Shown: piece after piece, positions 37,032 to 45,884 of the stretch
How positions within the stretch are numbered: position 1 is the first letter of the stretch
How the letters are laid out: each line of letters starts with the position of its first letter
Assembly: GCF_049059935.1 (NCBI RefSeq)
Contig: NZ_JBMGQR010000005.1
Location: 1-64,000, forward strand
Direction: 5' to 3'
From: JAURVT01 sp049059935
Lineage (GTDB): Bacteria; Actinomycetota; Actinomycetes; Propionibacteriales; Nocardioidaceae
Length of the DNA stretch: 64,000 nucleotides
Translations under genes and position numbers: made by a program
Notes under the pieces: model-generated
Database searches by the model: none
What the model saw: only the letters and a program-made list of their open reading frames with translations
What the model was told of the DNA's origin: nothing

Positions 37032-37138
37032 ACCTGAGGTCCTGGCGCCCGGATGGCCAGGCGCGTCGGCGAAGGCGAACTGGTCTTGTTCGTCGAAGCC
37101 GACTGCAACGCAGCCAGGCGGGATGCCAGCGCCTCAGG
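37032..37138. other. Structured gap after the universal stress gene
   Basis: Ends of this 107-bp stretch are complementary: ACCTGAGG with CCTCAGGT, and CTGGC with GCCAG, with further internal GCC-rich pairing. It directly adjoins the stop of the stress-protein gene on the minus strand. It may be a terminator or mRNA 3' structure; no gene is seen. Confidence 0.35.
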
Positions 37139-37543
37139 TCAGACCGACTCGGCGCCGTCGGCCTTGACGGCGAAGACGGGGCAGGTGGCGTCGAGGATGA
37201 GGCGCTGGGCGACGCTGCCCATGAAGAGCTTCCCCACGGGGCTGCGGCGACGGAGCCCGATGACGAGCAGCGACGCGTTCACCTCCTTGGACACGTCGAG
37301 GATGCCGTCGGCGACGTCGGCGCCGACCACCTGGCGCACCTCGTGCTCGACCCCCAGCTCGGCCATCTGCGACTCCAGGGCCACCATGTGCTCGGACGTC
37401 GCGAAGGCGGTGTCGACGTAGGAGTCGCCGCGCGTGCCGTTGACCACGACCAGCTTCTCCCCTCGCAGGCCCGCCTCGGCCACGCCGTAGCTCAGTGCTG
37501 CCTTGCCGTACTCGTCGGGCGTGTAGCCCACCACGATGCTCAT
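37139..37543 (-). CDS. Universal stress protein (UspA family)
   Basis: A 134-residue single-domain Usp. It begins MSIVVGYTPDEYGKAALSYG, contains LVVVNGTRGD and ends LLVIGLRRRSPVGKLFMGSVAQRLILDATCPVFAVK. The nucleotide loop is G-x7-GKLFMGS, close to but not identical to the usual G-x2-G-x9-G(S/T), so ATP binding is uncertain. The ATG overlaps the tctA stop as ATGA, making it the last gene of the tctCBA operon. Usp domains accompany many transporters and may tune them. Confidence 0.9.
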   Translation of the reverse strand: MSIVVGYTPDEYGKAALSYGVAEAGLRGEKLVVVNGTRGDSYVDTAFATSEHMVALESQMAELGVEHEVRQVVGADVADGILDVSKEVNASLLVIGLRRRSPVGKLFMGSVAQRLILDATCPVFAVKADGAESV

Positions 37544-39063
37544 GCGTCGATCTTCTCTCGTTCGGCGTCCGACTGCGTGCCGGACGCGCCGCCCCGGCCC
37601 CGCATCAGGAGCGGGGCCAGCAGGATCAGGGCCAGGATGACGTACACCGCGACCGCGAGGGGCTCGCTCCACAGCGCCGAGACGTCGCCGCCAGACAGCT
37701 GCATGGCCTCGCGCAGCTTGACCTCCATCAGGGGGCCGAGGATGACGCCCAGGATCAGCGGCAGGACGGGGATCGCGAAGCGTCGCATCGCGAACCCGAG
37801 CAGGCCGAAGACCAGCAGCAGACCGATGTCGAACGCCTGCTGGTTCACCGAGTAGGCGCCCAGCGAGGCGAAGAACAGGATGCCCGCGTAGAGGTACGGC
37901 CGCGGAACCTGCAGCAGCTTGGCCCAGACCGGCGCCAGCGGGAGGTTGAGCACCAGCAGCAGGAAGTTGCCGATCAGCAGGCTGGCGAGCAGCGTCCAGA
38001 CCAGGTCGCCGTTGGTGGTGAGCAGCTGCGGACCGGGCTGGATGCCGTAGCCCTGCATCGCGGCCAGCATGATCGTCGCGGTGGCCGTGACGGGCAGGCC
38101 GAGGGCGAGCAGCGGGACGAACGTGCCCGCGGCCGACGCGTTGTTGGCCGCCTCCGGACCCGCGACGCCCTCGATCGCGCCCTTGCCGAACTCACCGGAG
38201 TTGCGCGAGAGCTTGCGCTCCAGGACGTACGACAGGAACGTCGGCGTCTCGGCGCCACCGGCGGGGATCGCGCCGAACGGGAAGCCCAGCGCGGTGCCGC
38301 GCATCCACGGACCGAACGAGCGCTTCCAGTCGGCCTTGCCCATGAACGGCTGACCGACGGGGATGATCTCGGCCGGGGCCCGTCGCAGGTGCGCGGCGAC
38401 CCACAGCGTCTCGCCGAGCGCGAAGATGCCCACCGCGACGACGACGATGTCCAGGCCGTCGGCCAGCAGCGGCAGGCCGAAGGTCAGGCGCGGCTGCGCC
38501 GTCGAGAGGTCGATGCCGACGATGCCGATGGCCAGGCCGATGAACAGCGCGATGAAGCCGCGCAGCTTGGACGCCCCGAGCACCGCGGTGACGAGCACCA
38601 TGGCCATCACCATCACGGCGAAGTACGACGGCGCACCGAGCTTGACGGCGATGCCGGCGAGCGCCGGGGCCGCGAAGGCGACGAGCAGCGTGCCGATGGT
38701 GCCGGCGATGAACGAGCCGATGGCCGCGGTGGCGAGCGCCTGCGAGGCGCGTCCGGCCTTGGCCATCTTGTTGCCCTCGATGGCCGTCATCACCGACGAC
38801 GACTCCCCCGGCGTGTTCAGCAGGATCGAGGTGGTCGAGCCGCCGTACATGCCGCCGTAGTAGATGCCGGCGAACATGATGAACGCCTGCGTGGGGCCGA
38901 GCCCGTAGGTGACGGGGAGCAGCAGCGCCACCGCCATGGCCGGGCCGATGCCCGGGAGGACGCCGACGAACGTGCCGAGGAAGACGCCGATCGCGGCGAA
39001 CAGCAGGTTCATCGGGGTCAGCGCCTCGGCGAAGCCGCCGCCGAGCAGGGAGAGGGTGTCCAT
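37540..39063 (-). CDS. tctA: Tripartite tricarboxylate transporter, large membrane subunit TctA
   Basis: A 507-residue protein with about 10-12 membrane helices. TctA signatures are FLGTFVGVLPGIGPAMAVAL, YYGGMYGGSTTSILLNTPGE and FGAIPAGGAETPTFLSYVLE. It is the main channel of a TTT-family, cation-driven uptake system for citrate or other carboxylates. It overlaps tctB by one base (TGATG) and the Usp gene by ATGA. A CitA-like sensor system divergent from tctC probably induces it when substrate is present. Confidence 0.95.
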   Translation of the reverse strand: MDTLSLLGGGFAEALTPMNLLFAAIGVFLGTFVGVLPGIGPAMAVALLLPVTYGLGPTQAFIMFAGIYYGGMYGGSTTSILLNTPGESSSVMTAIEGNKMAKAGRASQALATAAIGSFIAGTIGTLLVAFAAPALAGIAVKLGAPSYFAVMVMAMVLVTAVLGASKLRGFIALFIGLAIGIVGIDLSTAQPRLTFGLPLLADGLDIVVVAVGIFALGETLWVAAHLRRAPAEIIPVGQPFMGKADWKRSFGPWMRGTALGFPFGAIPAGGAETPTFLSYVLERKLSRNSGEFGKGAIEGVAGPEAANNASAAGTFVPLLALGLPVTATATIMLAAMQGYGIQPGPQLLTTNGDLVWTLLASLLIGNFLLLVLNLPLAPVWAKLLQVPRPYLYAGILFFASLGAYSVNQQAFDIGLLLVFGLLGFAMRRFAIPVLPLILGVILGPLMEVKLREAMQLSGGDVSALWSEPLAVAVYVILALILLAPLLMRGRGGASGTQSDAEREKIDA

Positions 39064-39587
39064 CAGAGCACCCCGTCCAGGACGCCGGGCGTGAGCGGGA
39101 TGCCCAGCACGACGTAGAAGAAGTACCAGCTGCCGACCGACAGGACGAGGCCGACGACGAGGTCGCGCAGGATCGTCCGGCTGCCGAGCGCCCAGGCGGC
39201 CCCGGCGAACAGCAGGCCGCCGGTGATCGCCCAGCCGAGCAGGTCGACCAGGACGATGTTGGCCGCGAAGACCGCGAGCAGCCGCAGCACGGTCTGCCAG
39301 TCGGTCTTCTGGCTGAGGTCGACGTCCTCGCCGCCCTCGGCCTCGGGCTCGTCACCGCGCAGCGTCGCGACGGCCAGCAGCACGCCGAGCACGATGAGCA
39401 CGGTGCCGATGCAGTACGGGAAGAACTTCGGTCCGACCGGGTCGGCGAAGCCCACGTTCAGGCGGGCGGCGTCCAACAGGACGTAGGCGCCCACGACGGC
39501 GATGCCGCCGGCGACGGCCAGCTGGCCGCGGTCGATGCCGCGGTCCTCCGGCGCGTCGGTGCGTGGTGGTGTGGTCTCGGTGCTCAC
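39063..39587 (-). CDS. tctB: Tripartite tricarboxylate transporter, small membrane subunit TctB
   Basis: A 174-residue protein with four hydrophobic helices (about 20-40, 52-70, 95-115 and 125-165) and a charged cytoplasmic segment (GDEPEAEGGEDVD). VGPKFFPYCIGTVLIVLGV is the TctB-type motif. It is the small membrane partner of TctA. The GTG start overlaps the tctC stop, so all three transporter subunits are translationally linked. Confidence 0.9.
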   Translation of the reverse strand: MSTETTPPRTDAPEDRGIDRGQLAVAGGIAVVGAYVLLDAARLNVGFADPVGPKFFPYCIGTVLIVLGVLLAVATLRGDEPEAEGGEDVDLSQKTDWQTVLRLLAVFAANIVLVDLLGWAITGGLLFAGAAWALGSRTILRDLVVGLVLSVGSWYFFYVVLGIPLTPGVLDGVL

Positions 39588-40582
39588 AGCAGTCCCAGCT
39601 CCTCGAGGGTGGAGGACACCCGTTCGTCCTGCTCGGTCAGGAAGGCCTCGTACTCGTCGCCCGTGCGGAACCGGTCGGTCCAGCCGTTGCGCTCGAGGGC
39701 CTCGCGCCACTCCGGGGTGTCACGCATGTCGGAGAGGTAGTCGATGTACTGGTCGCGACGCTCGTCGCTGATCCCCGGAGGGGCCAGCACGCCGCGCCAG
39801 TTGGTGAAGACGAGGTCGATGCCCGACTCCTGGAGGGTGGGAACCTCGGCGAGCTCGTCGACGGGCGAGCGCTCGGCGCCCGACATCGCGAGCACGCGCA
39901 GCTCGCCCGAGGCGACCTGGCCGGCGAGCTCGCCGGGGCCGGAGAAGCCCACGTCGATCTTCTCGCCGAGCAGCCCGGACGTCAGCGGTCCGCCACCGTC
40001 GTACGTCGTGTACGAGACGTCGCGGGGGTCGATCTCGAGCGTGCTCGCCAGCTGCATCGGGAACAGGTGGTCCGGGCCGCCCGGCGACGAGCCGCCGCCG
40101 ACCTTGACCGACGACGGGTCGGCCTTCCAGGCGTCGACGAAGTCCTGCACGGTGCGGAACGGGGAGTCGGCCGGGACGAAGACGCCCTCCTGCTCCTCGA
40201 TCAGCTGCGCCACGGGGGTGGCGTCCTGGAGCCGGTAGTCGGCGCCGAAGGAGTACAGGGAGCCGACGACGCCGAGCCCGACCGTCATGATCGTGCTGGT
40301 GTTGCCCTCCTCGTTCATCAGGCGGGCCATGGCGACCGAGCCGCCGGCGCCGATGAGGTTGCGCACCTCGAAGCTGCCGCCGGTGATGTCGTCCTCCTCC
40401 ATGATCCGCACCGCGGTGCGACCGGTGAGGTCGTAGCCGCCGCCGGGGCTGTTGGGGATGAGCATCTCGAGGTCGCGGCTCGGGTCTCCGCGGGTGACCC
40501 CGCACGCGGCGAGCGTCGTGGCCGCGACCGCGATCACGACGAGACGGGTGAGCACCCGGGTGGGTGTCCAGGCTGATGGCAT
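39584..40582 (-). CDS. tctC: Tripartite tricarboxylate transporter, substrate-binding lipoprotein TctC
   Basis: A 332-residue Bug/TctC-family solute receptor. The lipoprotein signal ends LAAC (Cys27). The mature part has MLIPNSPGGGYDLTGRT, NLIGAGGSVAMARL and FTNWRGVLAPPGI, characteristic of carboxylate-binding Bug proteins. The ATG has GGAGGA five bases upstream. It is the first gene of the operon and divergent from the sensor kinase. Ligand identity (citrate, tricarballylate, other) is not readable. Confidence 0.93.
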   Translation of the reverse strand: MPSAWTPTRVLTRLVVIAVAATTLAACGVTRGDPSRDLEMLIPNSPGGGYDLTGRTAVRIMEEDDITGGSFEVRNLIGAGGSVAMARLMNEEGNTSTIMTVGLGVVGSLYSFGADYRLQDATPVAQLIEEQEGVFVPADSPFRTVQDFVDAWKADPSSVKVGGGSSPGGPDHLFPMQLASTLEIDPRDVSYTTYDGGGPLTSGLLGEKIDVGFSGPGELAGQVASGELRVLAMSGAERSPVDELAEVPTLQESGIDLVFTNWRGVLAPPGISDERRDQYIDYLSDMRDTPEWREALERNGWTDRFRTGDEYEAFLTEQDERVSSTLEELGLL

Positions 40583-40619
40583 GCGTTCCTCCAAGGTCGG
40601 CAGGTGCGACGATGCCCTG

Positions 40620-40638
40620 GTGACGTGTTCGGCGTCAC
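40620..40638. promoter_or_regulatory. Inverted repeat in the tctC/kinase divergent region
   Basis: GTGACG and CGTCAC are separated by seven bases, between tctC and the sensor-kinase start. It is a candidate binding site for the cognate CitB-type regulator. Short arms make this weak. Confidence 0.3.
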
Positions 40639-40667
40639 GCTTGTGCACGCAGTGGAGGTTGTGGTCG

Positions 40668-42269
40668 TTGCGAACATGGCGACGGTGGTGGCGGCCGACG
40701 CTCGCGCGGCAGTTCCTGCTGCTGCAGGTCGGGGTGCTGGCGCTCGTCCTGCTGGCGGTGTTCGCGTACTCGATCCGCACCGCGCAGGTCGACTTCCGCG
40801 AGGTGCGGGGCCAGGCGATGCGGGCGAGCGCGGAGCGTCTGGCGACCAGCGCCGTGGTGCGCGACCGCGTCGGCGCCTCGGACGCCGCCCTCACGCTCGC
40901 CCCGAGCCTGGTGAACGCCGTCGACCTGTCGACGGCCACCGTCAGCTACGTCACCGACCCGCGGGGACGCGTGGTGGCCTCGTCGGACCCGACGCTGGTG
41001 GGCACGACCCCCGACCGCGGCGAGAGCGACGCCCTGGAGGGCCGCGGCTGGAGCGGCGACCTTCAGTACGCGGGCGAGCGCGCCGTGGCGGCGCACGCCC
41101 CGGTGCTGAGCGTGTCGGACGGGACGCTGCTCGGCGTCGCCGTGGTGGCCGAGGACTACCCGTCGCTGAACCAGCAGGTGCGCGCGTCGGCCGGCGACCT
41201 GCTCGTCTTCCTCGGGCTCGGCGCGCTGCTCGGCCTGGCGGGCTCGATCGCGCTGTCGGCGCTGATCCGACGACGCACCCGCGGGCTGGAGCCGTCGGAG
41301 ATCGCGACGCTCGCCGAGCACCGCGAGGCCCTGCTGCACAGCATCCGCGAGGGGGTGGTGGCGGTGAACCCCGAGGGCGTCGTCAGCGTGCTCAACGACA
41401 GCGCCCGCGACCTGCTCGACCTGCCCGCCGACGCGGTGGGTCGTCCGCTCGTCGACCTCGACCTGCCCGTCGCCGTCCGCGACGCGCTCACCGACGACAG
41501 CTCGTCGCCCGACCGCGTCGTGGTGGTGGGCGGACGCGCCGTCGTCCTCAACCGGCAGCGGGCGAGCAGCGCCACGGGCGACGAGGTCGGTACCGTCACC
41601 ACGCTGCGCGACCGCACCGAGCTGCTGGCCCTTCAGAGCCAGCTCGACGCGACCCGCAGCGTGACCGACGCGCTGCGCTCGCAGACGCACGAGTTCGCCA
41701 ACCGGCTGCACACCATCCACGGGCTGGTGCAGCTCGAGGAGTACGACGAGGTGGGACGGTTCATCGGCACGCTCAGCCGCCAGCGCGCGGAGATCAACGA
41801 CGCCGTCACGCAGATGATCGCCGACCCGACCGTCGCGGCGCTGATCGTCGCCAAGACCAGCGCGGTGCTGGAGGCCGGGCTCGAGCTGGCCGTCGCGCCC
41901 GGGTCGCGGCTGGGCCGGCTCGACAGCGGGCTGGCGTCCGACGTCACCACCGTGGTGGGCAACCTCGTCGACAACGCGGTGGATGCGACGCGCGCCGCCG
42001 GTGGGTCGCGCGTCGAGGTGCGGCTCGACGACGATGGCGCGGTGGTGCGCGTCGTCGTGCGTGACGAGGGTGCCGGGCTGCCCGACGACCCGTCCGCGCT
42101 GTTCGAGCGCGGGTACTCCACCAAGGAGGCGGTCGACGCCGGGCGCGGCATCGGCCTCACCCTGGTGCAGATGGTGTGCGAGCGGCGGGGCGGCAGCGTG
42201 GTCGCCGAGAACGACCACGGCGCCGTGTTCACCGCGCTCGTGCCGTACCGGGAGGTCGCCCGTGGCTGA
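40668..42269 (+). CDS. CitA/DcuS-type sensor histidine kinase
   Basis: A 533-residue membrane kinase. TM1 (about 16-36) and TM2 (about 177-199) bracket a ~140-residue extracytoplasmic PDC/Cache-like sensor. A PAS domain follows (~215-315, EGVVAVNPEGVVSVLNDSAR). The phospho-acceptor is His341 in SQTHEFANRLHTIHGLVQL, the Spo0B-like box of the CitA/DcuS family. The ATPase domain has GNLVDNAVDA, DEGAGLP and AGRGIGLTLVQ. Start choice: TTG 40668 lies nine bases after GGAGG; GTG 40620 is possible. It overlaps its regulator by eight bases and probably senses the carboxylate taken up by TctABC. Confidence 0.9.
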   Translation: MRTWRRWWRPTLARQFLLLQVGVLALVLLAVFAYSIRTAQVDFREVRGQAMRASAERLATSAVVRDRVGASDAALTLAPSLVNAVDLSTATVSYVTDPRGRVVASSDPTLVGTTPDRGESDALEGRGWSGDLQYAGERAVAAHAPVLSVSDGTLLGVAVVAEDYPSLNQQVRASAGDLLVFLGLGALLGLAGSIALSALIRRRTRGLEPSEIATLAEHREALLHSIREGVVAVNPEGVVSVLNDSARDLLDLPADAVGRPLVDLDLPVAVRDALTDDSSSPDRVVVVGGRAVVLNRQRASSATGDEVGTVTTLRDRTELLALQSQLDATRSVTDALRSQTHEFANRLHTIHGLVQLEEYDEVGRFIGTLSRQRAEINDAVTQMIADPTVAALIVAKTSAVLEAGLELAVAPGSRLGRLDSGLASDVTTVVGNLVDNAVDATRAAGGSRVEVRLDDDGAVVRVVVRDEGAGLPDDPSALFERGYSTKEAVDAGRGIGLTLVQMVCERRGGSVVAENDHGAVFTALVPYREVARG

Positions 42270-42930
42270 CGTCGTGGTGGTGGAGGACGACTTCATGGTG
42301 GCGGCGATCCACGCCCGGTTCGTGGCCCGGGTGCCCGACCACGAGGTGGTGGCCAGCGTTCGCACCGGCACCGAGGCGCTGGAGGCCGTCGCGTCGCTCG
42401 AGCCCGACGTCGTGCTGCTCGACGTGCACCTGCCCGACATGAGCGGGGTGGAGGTGCTGCGCCGGCTCCGCGCGTCCGGCAGCACCGCGGAGGTGGTGGT
42501 GGTGACGGCCGCCCGCGAGGCCGACACCGTCCGCGCCGCCCTGCACGGCGGCGCCGCGGCCTACCTGATCAAGCCGTTCGAGTTCGAGGACCTCGCCTCC
42601 CGCCTCGGCGAGCTCGCGCGTCGCCGCGAGGCCCTCGCGTCCGGCCCGACCGACCAGGGGGCCGTCGACGCCCTCTTCGGCGCCGCCCCCGCCGGGCGGG
42701 CGTCGGCGGCCGAGCCGCCCAAGGGCCTGAGCACCGAGACCCAGGACCTCGTCGTCGCCGCCCTGCGCGAGCACGGCGACCTGTCGGCCGCCGAGTGCGG
42801 CGAGCACGTCGGCCTGTCCCGCGTCAGCGCCCGCCGGTACCTCGAGCACCTGGTGACCTCCGGCCGCGCCCAGGTCCGCCTCCGCTACGGCCGCACCGGC
42901 CGCCCCGAGCGCCGCTACTCCCCCCGCTGA
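42262..42930 (+). CDS. CitB/DpiA-type response regulator
   Basis: A 222-residue regulator with an N-terminal receiver (acidic VEDD, phospho-acceptor Asp54 in LLDVHLPDMSG, Lys in AYLIKPFEF). The C-terminal helix-turn-helix has LSAAECGEHVGLSRVSARRYLEHL, the layout of the CitB/DctR family. GTG has GGGAGG six bases upstream, inside the end of the kinase gene. The expected targets are tctCBA-usp and possibly its own operon. Downstream lies a repeat-filled gap. Confidence 0.92.
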   Translation: MADVVVVEDDFMVAAIHARFVARVPDHEVVASVRTGTEALEAVASLEPDVVLLDVHLPDMSGVEVLRRLRASGSTAEVVVVTAAREADTVRAALHGGAAAYLIKPFEFEDLASRLGELARRREALASGPTDQGAVDALFGAAPAGRASAAEPPKGLSTETQDLVVAALREHGDLSAAECGEHVGLSRVSARRYLEHLVTSGRAQVRLRYGRTGRPERRYSPR

Positions 42931-42957
42931 CCCTCTCCGGTCCCGCTCACGGAGGTG

Positions 42958-43037
42958 CCGAGTGGCGCAGATTCGGGGTACTCGACGCGTGTCGCGCCCG
43001 ACTTTGCGCCACTCGAGCCAGGTTTTGCGCCACTCGG
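42958..43037. repeat. Palindromic repeat, family 2, element A
   Basis: One GAGTGGCGCA unit faces two TGCGCCACTC units. The inner arms GAGTGGCGCAGATTCGGG and CCCGACTTTGCGCCACTC surround a loop with CGACGCGTGTCGCGC. The loop is nearly the same in element B, showing common descent. It resembles REP/BIME-type elements. Confidence 0.8.
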
Positions 43038-43140
43038 TGCATATGGGGCGAACCGGCCGACGGCGCCCGGACGGCAGCGGCGAGCCCCCTGGCACCACCC
43101 GTCCTCGCCGCGCCCTTCCACCCACCGGCGCGGACCGAAC

Positions 43141-43243
43141 GCCGAGTGGCGCAGAAGGTTCGCCGAGTGGCGCAAGTTCGGGGTGTTGAGCGCGTGTCGC
43201 GCCCGAACTTGCGCCACTCGGGACGGCTTTTGCGCCACTCGGC
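43141..43243. repeat. Palindromic repeat, family 2, element B
   Basis: Two GAGTGGCGCA units face two TGCGCCACTC units. The inner arms CGAGTGGCGCAAGTTCGGG (43164-43182) and its exact complement (43202-43220) surround a 19-base loop with GCGCGTGTCGCG. It ends 18 bases before the argH stop and could fold in both convergent transcripts. Confidence 0.85.
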
Positions 43244-43260
43244 GGGAGGGGCGGGAGGGG

Positions 43261-44682
43261 TCAGACGGCGGGCGGGGGACGGAGCGCCGAGAGCGCCGCC
43301 TCCAGCTCGTCCAGCTGCTCGGTGACGCGGACGAGTGCGGTGCCGCCGCGGGAGTCGCGGGACGAGATGGAGCCCTCGACGGTGAGCACCTCGCGCACCG
43401 CCGGCGTCAGGGACGGCGAGATGGTGGCCAGCTCGTCGTCGGTGAGCTCGTCGAGCTCCTTGCCGGTGTCCTCGCAGCGCTGGACGCAGGCGCCGGCCAG
43501 CTCGTGCGCCACCCGGAACGGCACGCCCTGGCGGACGAGCCACTCGGCGATGTCGGTCGCGAGCGAGAAGCCCTGCGGGGCCAGGGACTCGAGGCGCGCG
43601 GTGTCGAACTCGAGCGTCGCGACCATGCCGGTGAAGGCCGGGAGCAGCACCTCGAGGGTGTCGATCGAGTCGAACACCGGCTCCTTGTCCTCCTGCAGGT
43701 CGCGGTTGTACGCGAGCGGCAGCGCCTTGAGCGTCGTCATCAGCCCCGCGAGGTTGCCCACCACGCGCCCGGCCTTGCCGCGCGCGAGCTCGGCGATGTC
43801 GGGGTTCTTCTTCTGCGGCATGATGCTCGACCCGGTGGAGTAGCCGTCGTGCAGGCGCACGAAGCCGAACTCCTTGGTCGCCCAGACGATGACCTCCTCG
43901 GCGAACCGCGAGACGTCCACGCCGATCATCGCGGTGACGAACGCGAACTCGGCGACGAAGTCGCGTGCCGCGGTGCCGTCGATGGAGTTGGCCACCGAGC
44001 CGGTGAAGCCGAGGTCGGACGCCACCTGCTCGGGGTCGAGGCCGAGCGACGATCCCGCGAGCGCGCCAGACCCGTACGGCGAGTCCGCCGCGACGCGGGC
44101 GTCCCAGTCGCGCAGGCGCTGCAGGTCGCGCACCAGCGGCCACGCGTGGGCCAGCAGGTGGTGCGACAGCAGGACGGGCTGCGCGTGCTGCAGGTGCGTG
44201 CGGCCCGGCATCGCGACGCCGAGGTGCTGGCGCGCCTGCGCCGCGAGCGCGGCCACCAGGTCGGCGACGAGCCCGCCCACCAGGCGCGCGTGGTCGCGCA
44301 GGTACATCTTGAACAGCGTCGCCACCTGGTCGTTGCGCGACCGGCCGGCACGCAGCCGTCCGCCGAGCTCGGGACCGAGCAGCTCCAGCAGGCCGCGCTC
44401 GAGCGCGGTGTGGACGTCCTCGTCGTCGGGCTGCGCCACGAACGCACCGGACGCGACCGCGGCGGCGAGGTCGTCGATGCCGGCGAGCAGCGCCGTCAGG
44501 TCGTCCTCGGCCAGCAGGCCCGCCGCGGCGAGCACCCGGGCGTGCGCCCGCGAGCCGGTGAGGTCGTACGGCGCGAGACGCCAGTCGAAGTGCGTCGAGC
44601 GCGACAGCTCGACGAGCTCGGGCGACGGCCCGCTCGCGAACCGTCCGCCCCACAGGCGCGTCGACTCCTCGGGCGCGCTCAT
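43261..44682 (-). CDS. argH: Argininosuccinate lyase
   Basis: A 473-residue fumarase/aspartase-superfamily enzyme splitting argininosuccinate into arginine and fumarate, the last step of the pathway. LWGGRFASGPSPELVELS opens the protein, RAGRSRNDQVAT and GRTHLQHAQPV are substrate-site blocks, and GSSIMPQKKNPDIAELARGK is the superfamily signature with the catalytic serine loop. The ATG overlaps the argG stop. It is the last gene of the arg operon, followed by palindromic repeats. Confidence 0.97.
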   Translation of the reverse strand: MSAPEESTRLWGGRFASGPSPELVELSRSTHFDWRLAPYDLTGSRAHARVLAAAGLLAEDDLTALLAGIDDLAAAVASGAFVAQPDDEDVHTALERGLLELLGPELGGRLRAGRSRNDQVATLFKMYLRDHARLVGGLVADLVAALAAQARQHLGVAMPGRTHLQHAQPVLLSHHLLAHAWPLVRDLQRLRDWDARVAADSPYGSGALAGSSLGLDPEQVASDLGFTGSVANSIDGTAARDFVAEFAFVTAMIGVDVSRFAEEVIVWATKEFGFVRLHDGYSTGSSIMPQKKNPDIAELARGKAGRVVGNLAGLMTTLKALPLAYNRDLQEDKEPVFDSIDTLEVLLPAFTGMVATLEFDTARLESLAPQGFSLATDIAEWLVRQGVPFRVAHELAGACVQRCEDTGKELDELTDDELATISPSLTPAVREVLTVEGSISSRDSRGGTALVRVTEQLDELEAALSALRPPPAV

Positions 44683-45884
44683 GCGCCGGCCAGCTTCGCG
44701 TCGCGCTTGTTGGCGAGCACGCTCGACATGCCGAACAGCTCGATGAAGCCCTTGGCCTGGCTCTGGTCGAACGAGTCGCCCGCGTCGTACGTCGCCAGGT
44801 TGAAGTCGTACAGGCTGGCCGGCGAGCGCCGTCCGGTGACGACGGCCTGGCCGCCGTGCAGCGTCATCCGGATCTCGCCGGTGACGTGCTCCTGCGACGA
44901 CGCGACGAACTCGTCGAGAGCGCGCTTGAGCGGGCTGAACCACAGCCCGTCGTAGGCGAGCTCACCCCAGCGTTGGTCGACGCCGCGCTTGAAGCGGGCC
45001 AGGTCGCGCTCGACGGTGACGTTCTCCAGCTCGCGGTGCGCCTCGATCAGCGCCATCGCGCCGGGCGCCTCGTAGACCTCGCGGCTCTTGATGCCGACGA
45101 GCCGGTCCTCGACGATGTCGAGCCGGCCGACGCCCTGGGCGCCCGCCCGGTGGTTGAGCCGCTCGATCGCCTGCAGCGGGGTGACGGGCTCGCCGTCGAT
45201 GGAGACGGGGACGCCGGCCTCGAACACCAGCGACACCTCGTCGGGCTCGCGGGGCTGCCCGGGGTCCTGCGTGTACGAGTACAGCGCCTCGACCGGCGCG
45301 TTCCAGATGTCCTCCAGGAACCCCGTCTCGACCGCACGCCCCCACACGTTCTGGTCGATCGAGTACGGCGACTTCTTGCTGACGTCGATCGGCAGGCCGT
45401 TGGTCTCGGCGAAGACGATCGCCTTCTCGCGCGTCCAGGCGTAGTCGCGGACGGGCGCGATGACCGTCAGGTCGGGTGCGAGGGCGGCCGTGCCCACCTC
45501 GAACCGGACCTGGTCGTTGCCCTTGCCGGTGCAGCCGTGGCTGACGATGCTCGCCCCGTGCTCGCGGGCGGCGGCCACCAGGTGCTTGACGATCAGCGGC
45601 CGCGAGAGCGCCGAGACCAGCGGGTAGCGGTCCATGTAGAGCGCGTTCGACTGCACCGCGGGGATGCAGTAGTCGGACGCGAACTCGTCCTTGGCGTCGA
45701 CGACGACCGCCTCCACCGCGCCGCAGTCGAGCGCGCGCTGACGGACGTCGTCGAGGTCCTCGCCGCCCTGGCCGAGGTCGAGCGCGACGGCGACGACCTC
45801 CGCGCCGGTGGCCTCGGCGAGCCAGCCGATCGCGACGGACGTGTCGAGTCCGCCGGAGTAGGCGAGGACGACCCGGTCGGTCAT
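44679..45884 (-). CDS. argG: Argininosuccinate synthase
   Basis: A 401-residue ATP-dependent ligase joining citrulline and aspartate. AYSGGLDTSVAIGWL is the ATP-binding signature, GCTGKGNDQVRFE binds substrate, and SPYSIDQNVWGRAVE and YDFNLATYDAGDSFDQ are conserved. The ATG overlaps the argR stop as ATGA. Length matches the family. Confidence 0.97.
   Translation of the reverse strand: MTDRVVLAYSGGLDTSVAIGWLAEATGAEVVAVALDLGQGGEDLDDVRQRALDCGAVEAVVVDAKDEFASDYCIPAVQSNALYMDRYPLVSALSRPLIVKHLVAAAREHGASIVSHGCTGKGNDQVRFEVGTAALAPDLTVIAPVRDYAWTREKAIVFAETNGLPIDVSKKSPYSIDQNVWGRAVETGFLEDIWNAPVEALYSYTQDPGQPREPDEVSLVFEAGVPVSIDGEPVTPLQAIERLNHRAGAQGVGRLDIVEDRLVGIKSREVYEAPGAMALIEAHRELENVTVERDLARFKRGVDQRWGELAYDGLWFSPLKRALDEFVASSQEHVTGEIRMTLHGGQAVVTGRRSPASLYDFNLATYDAGDSFDQSQAKGFIELFGMSSVLANKRDAKLAGA

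Larger units (their letters stand above)
42931..43260. other. 330-bp convergent gap filled by palindromic repeats
   Basis: This lies between the converging response-regulator and argH genes. It contains two complex palindromic elements (listed separately) and a G+C-rich spacer (about 43038-43140). No gene is supported. Confidence 0.7.

Noticed and set aside
42958..43243. A CRISPR array, because of multiple short repeats.
   Set aside because: The units are inverted rather than direct, have no regular spacers, and no cas genes are present.
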